This document shows, in pieces, positions 6,890 to 15,455 of a stretch of DNA of 43,058 nt. The stretch lies in assembly GCA_944326355.1 (NCBI GenBank), contig CALVDO010000006.1:80163-123220 (forward strand), read 5' to 3'. Below the pieces are notes generated by a model that was given only the letters and a program-made list of their open reading frames with translations, was not told the DNA's origin and did no database searches. The DNA is from an uncultured Bacteroidales bacterium. Its GTDB lineage: Bacteria > Bacteroidota > Bacteroidia > Bacteroidales > UBA932. The position numbers and the translations under genes were made by a program. How positions within the stretch are numbered: position 1 is the stretch's first letter; each line of letters opens with the position of its first letter.

Positions 6890-8614
6890 CTAAGCCGAGA
6901 CAAAATCGCCGGAGACCTGCACCAGATCACTCTCCACGGCAAATGTCAGGGTCAGTTTCTTGATGAGCCATGTCCTGCCCCGGAAATAGACCTTGCGCCA
7001 GAGCTTCAGCCCGGCAATGTCCATGACGGTGAGATTGAGATCCACACTCACCATCATCCTGTCGGTCTCTATCCAGTCCGCAAACTTCTTATGAAGTCCC
7101 TTCCTCAGCACTCCGGGAATTATCGACATGCCGACATCGATGTTTTTGCCTGTAGTACCGGGACGCCTGTCTCCGTCTTCTTCCGACACCGCTGCGGACT
7201 CCTGAGGAAGAAATCCTTTGTCGACGAGCTGATTATGGGCAAGTATCCCGACATAGACATCATCCGGGCGGTCATCACCGAGAGTCGGGAAGCTGATTTT
7301 CGGGCACATGAGGATGGCGAATTCGGACTGTTCGGCCGCGCTCTCATCGACTTTCATGGGAACACAGGACACGAGCTGGAAATCAGTTGACGCATTATAT
7401 GAATCCCTGTCCGACTCTGCCGACTCGTCAGAGGCCTTGCCGAGATTCCTGTATACGATGTCCATCGAGACATAGACCGGAGAGCCCTCCGCAGTCACTA
7501 TCACCCTGGAATAGATGTCACCCGTATCCGTCTCCTTGTATGTCCCGTCCTGAGTGCCCGCATACAGGACCAGACCCCGAAGGCCGCCGGAATACGAATC
7601 TATTTCTGAAGAATCCGGATCAAGCGAGTTGCCCGACTCCTCGTCCTTATACCCGAAATCATACATTTGGGCTTCCTCTCTCGACATGGAATAGATGTCG
7701 GAGACCTTGCCGTCCCATTCAACGGCGTCAGATGATTCAAGGATCTCTGAATTCTGCAGCATCAGATACCCCTTCCCGTCCGGCCATAATGAGGCGCAGA
7801 CAATCTTCATCACATTGATGATGAAATCCACCTTCGTGCACTCCGGAAGTTTGTCCGCCACATCAAGAGTCAGATCGACTCCGTATTCAGTATTGAACCC
7901 GGCCCATGAAGACTCCCGGGAATACAGAGCCAGAACGGCCAGAGAATCATATACCGACTTGGCCTCCGTCCCGAAGCTCACCTTAACACCGGACGCCGTA
8001 TTCTCCACTATCCTGCTGACTCTGACCGCCGGAGCAACAGGCGTCGACACGGACCAGTGCCAGTTCTTGAATTTGGCGTCAGGAGAGATCTCATTATTGG
8101 CTGCTCTCGGGGTCTCCACCTTGGCGATATTCTCAGCACTGACGATCATCGGCGTCCCGAAGTCGAGCTCCGGATCTGCCTGTCTGGACCGCTCAATATA
8201 ATCCGCCACTTCACCCACCAGTCTGTTTCCGAGAATCACCCTCCGCCCCGACACTTTGGTCAGCCCTTCAGTCTCATGAATGTACCCACCGAGAGCGTCT
8301 TCCACACTCTTTGCGGAGAAAGCATAGTTCAGCTTCCCGTCCTCGTATGAGTCATACTCAAGAGAACCGGAGAAGAGCGGGATGCCTGACACGCGGATCT
8401 CAATGTCGACAGCCTTCACGGCCGGCTCGAGCATCATCGCGTCGACATAGCCGAACACGCGGCAGTTGGTCGCCGTCGGAAGGAAGGCGATGGATGTGCT
8501 GTACGGGACCGGAATGCGGTCGTCAGCAAAAAGAGGGCTCTCGTATTCTATCTCAAACTCGTCGTCCGGACTCAGATCCAGAAAGACTCCGTCCTTTGTA
8601 ACTATCTCTATCAT
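6890..8614 (-). CDS. Tail hub / baseplate-type protein
   Basis: A 574-aa protein immediately downstream of the tape measure, the place of distal-tail or hub proteins. The N-terminus MIEIVTKDGVFLDLSPDDEFEIEYESPLF, with PVPYSTSIAFLPT following, matches my memory of a large Bacteroidales phage family that begins with a beta domain like this. The C-terminus has LKLWRKVYFRGRTWLIKKLTLTF, also typical. There are no enzymatic motifs. Assignment as hub or baseplate is from gene order and family resemblance, not from a resolved domain. Confidence 0.65.
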   Translation of the reverse strand: MIEIVTKDGVFLDLSPDDEFEIEYESPLFADDRIPVPYSTSIAFLPTATNCRVFGYVDAMMLEPAVKAVDIEIRVSGIPLFSGSLEYDSYEDGKLNYAFSAKSVEDALGGYIHETEGLTKVSGRRVILGNRLVGEVADYIERSRQADPELDFGTPMIVSAENIAKVETPRAANNEISPDAKFKNWHWSVSTPVAPAVRVSRIVENTASGVKVSFGTEAKSVYDSLAVLALYSRESSWAGFNTEYGVDLTLDVADKLPECTKVDFIINVMKIVCASLWPDGKGYLMLQNSEILESSDAVEWDGKVSDIYSMSREEAQMYDFGYKDEESGNSLDPDSSEIDSYSGGLRGLVLYAGTQDGTYKETDTGDIYSRVIVTAEGSPVYVSMDIVYRNLGKASDESAESDRDSYNASTDFQLVSCVPMKVDESAAEQSEFAILMCPKISFPTLGDDRPDDVYVGILAHNQLVDKGFLPQESAAVSEEDGDRRPGTTGKNIDVGMSIIPGVLRKGLHKKFADWIETDRMMVSVDLNLTVMDIAGLKLWRKVYFRGRTWLIKKLTLTFAVESDLVQVSGDFVSA

Positions 8615-8630
8615 GACAAGCCTCCTCCGA

Positions 8631-11600
8631 TTAAAGTTTGCCCCTGTTCCTCATCCTGTTGTACTTCTCCGTCTGCTCGACGATGCCGTTGCGTCCGAGC
8701 ATCGACACCTTCGCCTCAATCGGATCATCGAGACGCTTCAGCAGCTTGATGATGGCCTGCCGCAGTTCCGGATCAGACTGCACGGCAACCACAGCCCCGG
8801 AGGATGACGATCCGGCCTGAGCGGCATCGGAGGCCGAAACATACCCCCCTGCAGCCCGGCCGGACACAGGAGGGAACACGGACTCGAAATTGAGGCTCTT
8901 CAGCTGGCCGTTGCGTCTGGCCGTCTCAAGAGTGCTGATGAACGGCCTCAGCGTAGGATTGTCAAGCCCCTCGGCCGGGATCACATATTCCCCTCCCTCT
9001 TCGCCCACCAGAACGGTAGGCGAACCGATGAAGCCGCGCCGGTCAGGACTCAGCCGTGCCCTGAACCTTCTGCCGTCCTGCGATCTGGTCACATCCACAG
9101 GCTTCCCGTCAGGCCCGATGAGACCTCCGGAAGCATACCCCGTCGTTATCGGCGTGGAAGCGATCAGGGCGATTTCAGCCGCGCCCATCGCGGCAGTGAT
9201 GGCGGCGGCGACAAGATTCAGAGGCCATGGCGCAGACGAGAGAGCCTTCGTGACGCTGAGAGCGGTATTGATTATCGCCTGAGTCAGCTGCATCTGCTTG
9301 TTGCGCTTGGCCTGCTTCAGCTGAAGTTCCTCCTGATAGGCGTCATACTCCGCATCCATCCTCTCGATTTCCGCATTGTACTGCGCCTCCGTCATGAGAC
9401 CGGCGTCAAGCCTGTTCTGCAGGGCCTGTTTCTTCTTGTCGTTCGACTTCTCGTATGCCTTCAGCTGCTGATTCTCCAGAGCCGTCTGCCTCTCCGACCA
9501 GAGGGAGGCCAGCTTGAAGGCCTCCTGAGCCACGCCCCCGACACCCTGCAGCATCGTCTGAAGATCCTGAGCCCCCAGCTTGCCCTGAGCGAGATTGTCG
9601 AAGAACTGCGCCCACTGCTCCTGCGACACTCCGAACAGAGCACCGCCCCCGCCATAGGACGCCATACCGGATCTCTCCCCGTCCGAGTCAGACTTGCCTT
9701 CCGAGTCCTTCCCGGCCACAGGCTTCCCCTGCAGTTCGTTCACCTTATATATTATGTCCTGAAGCTTCTGCTGAAGCTGCGTCAGCTCCTCGATAGACAG
9801 ACCGTCAAAGTCCACACTCACGGTGCCGTCAACCTGCACCACGGCGTCAAGTATGCCCTTAAGCTTCTGAGCATACGCCAGGTCAAGCTCCGCCAGTTCC
9901 TCATACTGCCGCCGTTTGAGTTCACGCAGCTGCCGGCGAGAGCCGCTGAATGAGGCCAGCTCCTCCGTCTGCCGGTTCAGCATCGCAGTCCTCTCCAGCT
10001 CGTGCTCCCGTTCGGTCTGAGCCATGACTGCATTGAGCGACTCCAGCCGGATCTGAGACATTTTCGCCCTGTGCTGCCTCTCCAGAGCCTCCAGCACGGC
10101 GGCATTGTCCGCGAACTTCTCCCGCTCCGCCTCATACCGCCTCTCCTCTTCGGCGAGCTTGTCGTTCTCCACCTCACGGATGATCTTCAGCCCGTCCTCC
10201 GCCAGCTTCTGCTCCCGCTCGGCCAATTTCTGCTCCTGAGCCGCAGCAGCCTCCTTCCTGTCGATGAGACGGTCCTGAAGCTGACTCTCAAGACTGACGC
10301 GCTCCTCATTCGTCATCGCCACATTGTCCAGACGCTCGCGGATGGTGTCGATCTCCAGCTGCTTCACCTGCTCATTGTATTCCTTTTCCGTGGCGATCTC
10401 GCCCGAGAGATACTTCTTCTTCAGCTCCAGCAGACTCTCCTGATATTTGACATCAGAAGACAGCGACCATGATCCCGAGCCGCCTCCGGTGGAGCCAGAG
10501 CCGCCAGTCCCGGCTGCATCTCCGGAGAGCGCAGCCCCAGAATATCCGCCTGCCCCAGAAGAAGACGACGGACTCAGATCATCGGGCGATCCGTAATATG
10601 CATCAAGCATCCGCCTCTGCTCGGCGACCGCGAGCGTCGACTTCTCAAAATCGACAGACACTCTCAATGTCCTCACCGCATCGCGGCCAGACATTATTCC
10701 CATCTTGGTGAGCTGCTCCACGAGCTGCGCGTTCGCCTGATTCCTTCCCCAGGCATTCGTGGCCGGATTGGACACGACAGAAGAATATCTCGAGACGGCC
10801 TGCGCAAGACCGGCCCTCATCTCCGGAGACATCTCCTTGCCGTTGGCCTTCTCATATATTTTGGCATATTCGTCCACGGTGGCCTTCACCCGCTCCATCT
10901 GCTCCTGATAGATGCGCTGCTCCTCCGTCTCACGCGACTGCAGACGGATCTTCCTTTCCAGCTGATCGTTCACTCGCTTCAGCGCGTCCGCCACCTCATC
11001 ATTGCTCGACTTCTCCGTAAGCAGAGCCGGAAGATACTGGCCGTATCTCTCATTTATCCTCCGGATGGCCTCGGCGCGTTCGTCTGTGCCGACTTTAGCC
11101 TGTTCTATCTTCTGCCGCAGGCGTTCAAGTTCATCACGCTCCTTCGTGATGTTCATCGCAGCCTCAGAATACGAGTCGGCAAGCTTCCCGCTGGACTCCG
11201 CAAACTCCCGCTGCGCCTTGTTCGCTTCACGAATCTTACCGATTATCATCGTGAGTGCGCCGAAAATTATGGCTGCCGCAGCCCCCCAGGGATTCGCCAG
11301 CAAAGCCTTGCCGAACATCTTGAACGCAGTGGCCGCGCCTTTGAAGCTTCCGGCCAGAAGATTCTGCGCCGACGCGAGCAAGAGGGTTCCGGCACTGGCA
11401 CGCCTCATCGTCAGCAGTTCTGCCGCAAGAGCTTCACGATGCGCCCTTGAGCAGAAAGTATTTAATTTCGTCACAGCAACAGCGATCTTATTTGCCGCAT
11501 TATATGCGAAAACGGCAGCTGTCAGAGACAAGATTAAAACCCTGTACTCCACCAGAAGTCTCACCAGATTTGCCAGCAGCCGCATCCCGACTTCAGCCAC

Positions 11601-13076
11601 ATCCATCGCATCATTGACCAGCGGCATAAGTTCCTGACCGATGGTCACCACCTGCGCCTGAATCACCTTCTGACGCTTTTCCAGCTCCGCAGTCACAGAA
11701 GTGTTCTTGACGGAGAACTCCTCCGTCAGCGACGTTCCCCGCTCGAATGCCTCATTGGCCAGCTCCTGCTGCACCCTCAGTTCGTCGACATGGTCGGCAA
11801 GAGTCCCGAGCACCTGCGAAGCCCGCTGACCATTGAGTCCCATAGCGTCCATCGCCTGCACTATCGGCCCGAGCCCCTCCCCTCCCTGACGGAGGTTGCC
11901 GAGAACGCGGAGCATGGCCTCGTTCACATCCCTGTCGAGAAGGCCGCTGAACTCCGTGAGCGACATCCCGGCCAGCTGAGCAAATGTAGCCGTGTCCCTG
12001 AACATCGCCTGTATCATCTGGCCGACGGCAGTGGACGACATCTCTGCAGTCTGGCCGTACTTGTCGAGAGTGGCGGCAAGACCGAGCACCTTGTCGATAG
12101 TTATGTCCGCATTGGGAGCTATGCCCGCCATCCGCTGAGTAAAGTCCACCATGTAGCCCTCGTTGGCAGTAGACGCCATACCGAGCTCGTTGACGGCAGA
12201 TCCCACCTTCAGCATGGCCTGCTCCACGCCGTAGAGATCCTGCAGCCTGAAGATGTCCGTCATTTTTCCAATGGCGGTGATGGCCGCCTCCGCATCACCG
12301 CCGAGATCCTCGCTCAGAGCCACATTTATCTGATCGGCCGCACGGACAAAGCCCAGAAGATTGTCCCGACCCTCGATGCCGAGCTTTCCTCCTGCTCTGG
12401 CAAGAGCCAGCAGCTCATTCTGCGATGTCCTCGTGTCAATCTTCGCCAGCTCCTCACTCAATGCCGTGATCTCCTCCTTGGTCAGATTGGTGGTCTTCAT
12501 GGCATCAGTCAGAGCCTCGTCATATTCCGCGAATCTGTCAGTGGCCTGACGAATCGTATCATACCCCTGCTTGACATGCAGAAACATGCCTATCGACGTC
12601 TGCATGTACTGATTCATCCTTGACGCTATCCTGCACAAGGTCTTGTCCGTCACCGACGCCTGCGAGATCAGTTCCGCGAGACGCTGGCGAGTCTTCTGCA
12701 GCTCGGCATTGTATGTCGACCATGTGTTAGTGTCAGGATCCGACTTGTCCAGAACAGCTCGAAGGCTGTTTATGCGCGAACGGAGCTCGGAGATCGACAT
12801 CTTGCTTATGTCCATCTGCTTCTCAAGTTCGGCATATCTCTCCTTCTGCGCAGCCAGACTTTTGGATGTGGCAGCTATCTCTTTCCGCAGAGACTTGTAT
12901 TCAGCTGACGAACCCTGATTCTGCTGCCGCATCTCTTTGGCCCGCTGCCTCATTTCACGCAGTTTTTCCGATGCCTCACCGATACTGTCCCGCAAGTCGA
13001 GCATCTCCTTGCGCCCCTTGTCCCCGTTGACTATTATGTTCAGCCGGAGATCCTCTTCCCTGATTGTGTTGGCCAT
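8631..13076 (-). CDS. Tail tape measure protein
   Basis: A 1481-aa protein, the longest in the window. The N-terminal 500 residues are helical coiled coil with the TP901-type tape-measure core (FAEYDEALTDAMKTTNLTKEEI, then the RTSQNELLALARAGGKLG segment). Hydrophobic helices lie near residues 505-535 (YRVLILSLTAAVFAYNAA), 590-610 (WGAAAAIIFGALTMIIGKI) and 1270-1315. A second coiled coil spans roughly 870-1080, and the glycine-rich end (TGYASGGLIGPDG, FIGSPTVLVGEEGGEYVIP) is typical. It sets tail length; at about 1.5 angstrom per residue this predicts a tail of roughly 200 nm, a long flexible siphovirus tail (inference). It is transcribed from a promoter before the previous gene. Confidence 0.95.
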   Translation of the reverse strand: MANTIREEDLRLNIIVNGDKGRKEMLDLRDSIGEASEKLREMRQRAKEMRQQNQGSSAEYKSLRKEIAATSKSLAAQKERYAELEKQMDISKMSISELRSRINSLRAVLDKSDPDTNTWSTYNAELQKTRQRLAELISQASVTDKTLCRIASRMNQYMQTSIGMFLHVKQGYDTIRQATDRFAEYDEALTDAMKTTNLTKEEITALSEELAKIDTRTSQNELLALARAGGKLGIEGRDNLLGFVRAADQINVALSEDLGGDAEAAITAIGKMTDIFRLQDLYGVEQAMLKVGSAVNELGMASTANEGYMVDFTQRMAGIAPNADITIDKVLGLAATLDKYGQTAEMSSTAVGQMIQAMFRDTATFAQLAGMSLTEFSGLLDRDVNEAMLRVLGNLRQGGEGLGPIVQAMDAMGLNGQRASQVLGTLADHVDELRVQQELANEAFERGTSLTEEFSVKNTSVTAELEKRQKVIQAQVVTIGQELMPLVNDAMDVAEVGMRLLANLVRLLVEYRVLILSLTAAVFAYNAANKIAVAVTKLNTFCSRAHREALAAELLTMRRASAGTLLLASAQNLLAGSFKGAATAFKMFGKALLANPWGAAAAIIFGALTMIIGKIREANKAQREFAESSGKLADSYSEAAMNITKERDELERLRQKIEQAKVGTDERAEAIRRINERYGQYLPALLTEKSSNDEVADALKRVNDQLERKIRLQSRETEEQRIYQEQMERVKATVDEYAKIYEKANGKEMSPEMRAGLAQAVSRYSSVVSNPATNAWGRNQANAQLVEQLTKMGIMSGRDAVRTLRVSVDFEKSTLAVAEQRRMLDAYYGSPDDLSPSSSSGAGGYSGAALSGDAAGTGGSGSTGGGSGSWSLSSDVKYQESLLELKKKYLSGEIATEKEYNEQVKQLEIDTIRERLDNVAMTNEERVSLESQLQDRLIDRKEAAAAQEQKLAEREQKLAEDGLKIIREVENDKLAEEERRYEAEREKFADNAAVLEALERQHRAKMSQIRLESLNAVMAQTEREHELERTAMLNRQTEELASFSGSRRQLRELKRRQYEELAELDLAYAQKLKGILDAVVQVDGTVSVDFDGLSIEELTQLQQKLQDIIYKVNELQGKPVAGKDSEGKSDSDGERSGMASYGGGGALFGVSQEQWAQFFDNLAQGKLGAQDLQTMLQGVGGVAQEAFKLASLWSERQTALENQQLKAYEKSNDKKKQALQNRLDAGLMTEAQYNAEIERMDAEYDAYQEELQLKQAKRNKQMQLTQAIINTALSVTKALSSAPWPLNLVAAAITAAMGAAEIALIASTPITTGYASGGLIGPDGKPVDVTRSQDGRRFRARLSPDRRGFIGSPTVLVGEEGGEYVIPAEGLDNPTLRPFISTLETARRNGQLKSLNFESVFPPVSGRAAGGYVSASDAAQAGSSSSGAVVAVQSDPELRQAIIKLLKRLDDPIEAKVSMLGRNGIVEQTEKYNRMRNRGKL

Positions 13077-13077
13077 G

Positions 13078-13434
13078 TCACTTTTCGGTATTTTCCCTGA
13101 TTGCCGCGATAACGTCTTCCGTAAGTCCGTACATCAGCCGCTCGGCAATGCCTGCGTATGCCCCGAACACGAAGCGGTTGTGAATGCGCCGGCGCTTCGA
13201 GGACTTCCGCCGCCCGCCTCGCCTTTTCATGTCAAGAAAACGCTCATACACGGTATGAGTGTATGTCAGCTTCCCGTCCATTTCCTCTCCGCCGGACACG
13301 ACTATGTCCCGGGCGGAAAGAATCCGCCCGCTGCGAAGCTTCACGCTCCTCCTCACGCCCTTCTCCTGAGCGGTCAGCAGCCGTCTCCCGGCATCCTGGA
13401 GCACTTCACCGACAAATCGAGCCCTTACCGACAT
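13078..13434 (-). CDS. Conserved small tail-assembly protein
   Basis: A 118-aa basic protein just before the tape measure gene. The core RRIHNRFVFGAYAGIAERLMYGLTEDV is a motif I recall from Bacteroidales phage tail modules, without a known function. I start at the ATG at 13434; a longer frame to 13473 would run into the promoter and inverted repeat. A 6-bp RNA hairpin (TGTGCA / TGCACA, 13435-13458) sits directly before the start codon. Gene position suggests a tail-assembly or tail-completion role. Confidence 0.55.
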   Translation of the reverse strand: MSVRARFVGEVLQDAGRRLLTAQEKGVRRSVKLRSGRILSARDIVVSGGEEMDGKLTYTHTVYERFLDMKRRGGRRKSSKRRRIHNRFVFGAYAGIAERLMYGLTEDVIAAIRENTEK

Positions 13435-13456
13435 TGTGCACAGAAACTTACATGCA

Positions 13457-13487
13457 CAAAAATAGCCGCCCAAGGGCGGCCATCAAA
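13457..13487 (-). promoter_or_regulatory. Promoter of the tape-measure operon
   Basis: On the minus strand TTTG (13484-13487) and TATTTTTG (13457-13464) are separated by 19 bases, an excellent fit to the Bacteroidota -33 TTTG / -7 TAnnTTTG promoter. The spacer is almost entirely filled by a 16-base inverted repeat, which suggests control by a bound protein or overlap with an upstream terminator. Confidence 0.7.
13465..13480 (-). terminator. Inverted repeat inside promoter spacer: terminator and/or operator
   Basis: Perfect 7-bp arms (GCCGCCC / GGGCGGC) around a 2-base centre; on the minus strand it is followed by TATTTTTG. It can end transcription of the membrane-protein gene upstream, with the -7 box serving as U-tract, or it can be an operator for the promoter it lies in. 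Confidence 0.55.
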
Positions 13488-13503
13488 GGACAGAATGCCG
13501 AGG

Positions 13504-13845
13504 TCAGAGAGCGAGAATAAGTAACACGATTATAAACAATATCAATATCGACACACCTACCAGAATCGTGACCCTTTTTTCCTTTCGGTCCGCCTCTTCT
13601 CTCGCCTCCTTGTTCATAGTCCCAGAAGGCAGTCCATACTTTATCCGGGTTTTCCGGTAAATTTTAGGGCCGATGACCGACATTATCATGGCCGTCGGTA
13701 TAGCGACAATAAACGGGCCCAATGCGCAGGCAGCATATATGAGCAACATACTGAGCGGCTCAGACGCCAATATCATAAGCCCCGCAACCACGCCGAGAAA
13801 AATCAAAAGGGTGGACCCTATAATAATCAAAGCAGCTCGTACCAT
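13504..13845 (-). CDS. Small multi-pass membrane protein (moron-like)
   Basis: A 113-aa protein with about four hydrophobic segments: residues 5-25, 30-60 (two helices, with SMLLIYAACALGPFIVAIPTAMIMSV), then a charged loop (NKEAREEADRKEKR) and a C-terminal helix (VTILVGVSILILFIIVLLIL). It has a strong AAGGAGGA Shine-Dalgarno, unusual in this window. A terminator lies upstream, its own candidate promoter follows, and an inverted repeat/terminator lies downstream, so it is an isolated transcription unit inserted in the tail operon. That is typical of a moron. It could act in superinfection exclusion or another lysogen trait; no family recognised. Confidence 0.65.
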   Translation of the reverse strand: MVRAALIIIGSTLLIFLGVVAGLMILASEPLSMLLIYAACALGPFIVAIPTAMIMSVIGPKIYRKTRIKYGLPSGTMNKEAREEADRKEKRVTILVGVSILILFIIVLLILAL

Positions 13846-13867
13846 CTCGCTTCCTCCTTGTCTGCAA

Positions 13868-13895
13868 CAAATTTAACAAATTTCCTGAATTTCAA
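13868..13895 (-). promoter_or_regulatory. Candidate promoter of the membrane-protein gene
   Basis: On the minus strand TAAATTTG (13868-13875) matches the -7 box and lies 22 bases before the ATG. A TTG at 13893-13895 gives a 17-base spacer, shorter than the usual 19-21, so the -33 assignment is weaker. Confidence 0.5.
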
Positions 13896-13901
13896 TAAAA
13901 A

Positions 13902-13927
13902 CCCGCGGCACCTCCCGGCGGCGCGGG
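13902..13927 (-). terminator. Leftward terminator
   Basis: Stem CCCGCG / CGCGGG (13902-13907 with 13922-13927), with a 14-base loop, followed by TTTTTATT on the minus strand. It closes the small operon under leader RNA copy A. Confidence 0.65.
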
Positions 13928-13944
13928 AAAAATGAATACTTTTC

Positions 13945-14223
13945 CTATACGCCGGAAATCAACTCCGACGTATCCTCCTGCGGGGAATCGAGATCATCCG
14001 GTATCTTCGCGCCGAGAAGATACGCCACCTCGCATTCCATGTCGCTTATGCCTCCCGACACGCGCACGATCGTCTCCGAATACGAACTCCAGAACTGCTT
14101 GCGCGGACGGATCCTGTCGGACCACGCGTCGAATATCCTGCCCGCCTCATGCAGATGGGCGATGGCCTCCAGCAGGGCCTCGTCAGGACGGGCCTCCCTT
14201 ATGAATGAGTACAGCTTTCCCAT
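13945..14223 (-). CDS. Hypothetical phage protein
   Basis: A 92-aa soluble protein, second gene of the unit behind leader RNA copy A, 12 bases after the previous stop. The N-terminus is helical and acidic/basic mixed (ARPDEALLEAIAHLHEAGRIFDAW). The C-terminus is acidic. I do not recognise a family. Its co-transcription with the gene at 14236 implies the same leader controls both. Confidence 0.55.
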   Translation of the reverse strand: MGKLYSFIREARPDEALLEAIAHLHEAGRIFDAWSDRIRPRKQFWSSYSETIVRVSGGISDMECEVAYLLGAKIPDDLDSPQEDTSELISGV

Positions 14224-14235
14224 GTCCTGCCCTCC

Positions 14236-14577
14236 TTACGCATTGGCCTTCGCCGCATCCGCAGCGCGTTTCTCCGCACGCTCCGCCACACGGCGAAGCT
14301 TCACATACTCATTGGCCGCAGCCGCGTGCACCTCCTGCATCAGACTCAGGTGCTCCAGCCGTCCGGACTGCTCGCACAGAAGCCGGTTCATCGTGCTCAG
14401 CATCTCCCGGCACTCGCTCATGACCTGCCTGTCCAGAAGGCACAACCCGTCATCGCAGACTTTCTCAAGGATTTCCAGTGAGCCCGCAAGACCTGCGGTC
14501 CCCTCGATCAATACACTGATAGCATTCTCAGTGGCTTCCAGCTTCACGGAGCTGACTTTGTTTGTGTTGTTTAGCAT
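14236..14577 (-). CDS. Hypothetical protein controlled by leader RNA copy A
   Basis: A 113-aa helical protein (MLNNTNKVSSVKLEATENA ..., then Leu-rich coiled-coil sequence and a basic Ala/Lys-rich tail RRVAERAEKRAADAAKANA). I start it at the ATG at 14577. The first six codons are also the 3' arm of an 18-bp stem in the leader, and the gene at 31054 starts with nearly the same codons although the rest is unrelated, so those residues are dictated by the RNA. An in-frame GTG at 14607 lies inside the leader stem and is unlikely. No family recognised; it could be a small tail-assembly or regulatory protein. Confidence 0.6.
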   Translation of the reverse strand: MLNNTNKVSSVKLEATENAISVLIEGTAGLAGSLEILEKVCDDGLCLLDRQVMSECREMLSTMNRLLCEQSGRLEHLSLMQEVHAAAANEYVKLRRVAERAEKRAADAAKANA

Positions 14578-14759
14578 AATACACATATTATAATGAAAGC
14601 CTTGCACTTAGGGGTGCTAAACAACACAAACATTTCTGCCGTATTTGTTCCGCCAAGTTTCCCGGGCGGTCCCCTTATGCAAGGCAATCATCTATTTTTC
14701 TCGTGGAAATACACCCCGGCAGAAAAGATAGACAATGATATTATTTATGTTGTTTAGCA
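14559..14759 (-). ncRNA. Structured 5' leader RNA, copy A
   Basis: About 180 nt between a consensus promoter and the ATG at 14577, plus the first codons. Visible pairings (plus-strand coordinates): an 18-bp perfect stem 14559-14576 / 14615-14632 that contains the start codon; an 8-bp stem 14599-14606 / 14678-14685, extended by 14610-14614 / 14671-14675; a local hairpin 14650-14654 / 14665-14669 with RNA loop containing GGGAAACTT; and a 9-bp stem 14633-14641 / 14717-14725. The start-codon stem and the 9-bp stem both cross the 8-bp stem, so the fold has pseudoknots or mutually exclusive states. The 5' end (14748-14759) repeats 12 bases of the start-codon arm and can compete for the same partner. 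A second copy lies at 31036-31238, with compensatory changes in three stems. Not a class I recognise; a translational switch is inferred. Confidence 0.7.
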
Positions 14760-14763
14760 AGAG

Positions 14764-14793
14764 CAAAGGTAGGAAAAGTTTTGGGATGTGCAA
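14764..14793 (-). promoter_or_regulatory. Promoter for leader RNA copy A
   Basis: TTG (14791-14793) and TACCTTTG (14764-14771) on the minus strand with a 19-base spacer, matching the Bacteroidota promoter. The same -7 box, spacer length and downstream TTGCTA occur at copy B, so the two are homologous promoters. Start of transcription would be near 14757-14759. Confidence 0.75.
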
Positions 14794-14909
14794 GAGAAAA
14801 ATGCACAAATTCGGAGAGGTTGACAGAAAGCGTCACTTTAGGTAAAGTATTGGAAATTATTGTATATAAATTGATTGAATTTTATCAAATCAAAAATAAT
14901 AAAGTGCCG
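14794..14909. other. Intergenic, AT-rich
   Basis: No gene here. It holds the upstream flank of promoter A and a weak AT-only hairpin (TTGATT / AATCAA near 14870-14900) that might end the accessory cassette, but there is no convincing terminator. Confidence 0.3.
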
Positions 14910-15455
14910 TCATTGGTTGTAGAATTTCCCCATAGTCCATTCCTCCTTATCCGGCTCCGCATCTTTCTGTGATTTAGCTCTCTTCACCAACACATTCGCG
15001 AACTTCCGCATCTGCGTCTGAATCTCATTAAGAGCCGCCTCGGTATTATATGTCAGATCTGCGTGCATAGGTAATCCTTTGTCGTCGGCATGCACATCAA
15101 TATCCTTAGGCAAATACATCCCGTCCGCAGACATGGGAGAATATTCTATGTCAACGGATAAAGCCTCTTTTCCATCCGTCTTAAATTCCTCATAAGCAGC
15201 CGCGACATCAGACTTTACTATTGAAGCCAGTCCACAATACGAACTGTCCCCGATTCTCAGGCTTTTTGCATGCTGCTTGCACCTGTTCAAATCAGTATAC
15301 CTTAAACGAAGCAGAGAGACATCTTTATGATTAGGCGCAGGCAAAAACGCCTCCCGCTTCAACTTATTTCTACTCTCGCTGAAAAACATCGGAGACACTA
15401 TACATCTGACGCAGACCTCAGTATCTTCGACAACCTTTGAGACTATTTCTGACAT
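14910..15455 (-). CDS. Third gene of the accessory cassette, unknown
   Basis: A 181-aa soluble protein overlapping the preceding gene by 13 bases. The N-terminal half has a distinctive block, VSPMFFSESRNKLKREAFLPAP then DVSLLRLRYTDLNRCKQHAKSL and YCGLASI, followed by an acidic middle rich in D (DIDVHADDKGLPMHADLTYN) and a basic C-terminal helix. The four cysteines and the KLKRE / LRLRY blocks look like a small conserved domain, but I know no assigned function. Base composition is more AT-rich than the flanking tail genes, as in the other two cassette members, which suggests acquisition as a unit. A role in host defence or lysogen fitness is inferred only from context. Confidence 0.6.
   Translation of the reverse strand: MSEIVSKVVEDTEVCVRCIVSPMFFSESRNKLKREAFLPAPNHKDVSLLRLRYTDLNRCKQHAKSLRIGDSSYCGLASIVKSDVAAAYEEFKTDGKEALSVDIEYSPMSADGMYLPKDIDVHADDKGLPMHADLTYNTEAALNEIQTQMRKFANVLVKRAKSQKDAEPDKEEWTMGKFYNQ

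Noticed and set aside
11790..12623. 277-codon plus-strand frame
   Set aside because: Lies inside the tape measure gene on the other strand and has no recognisable features.
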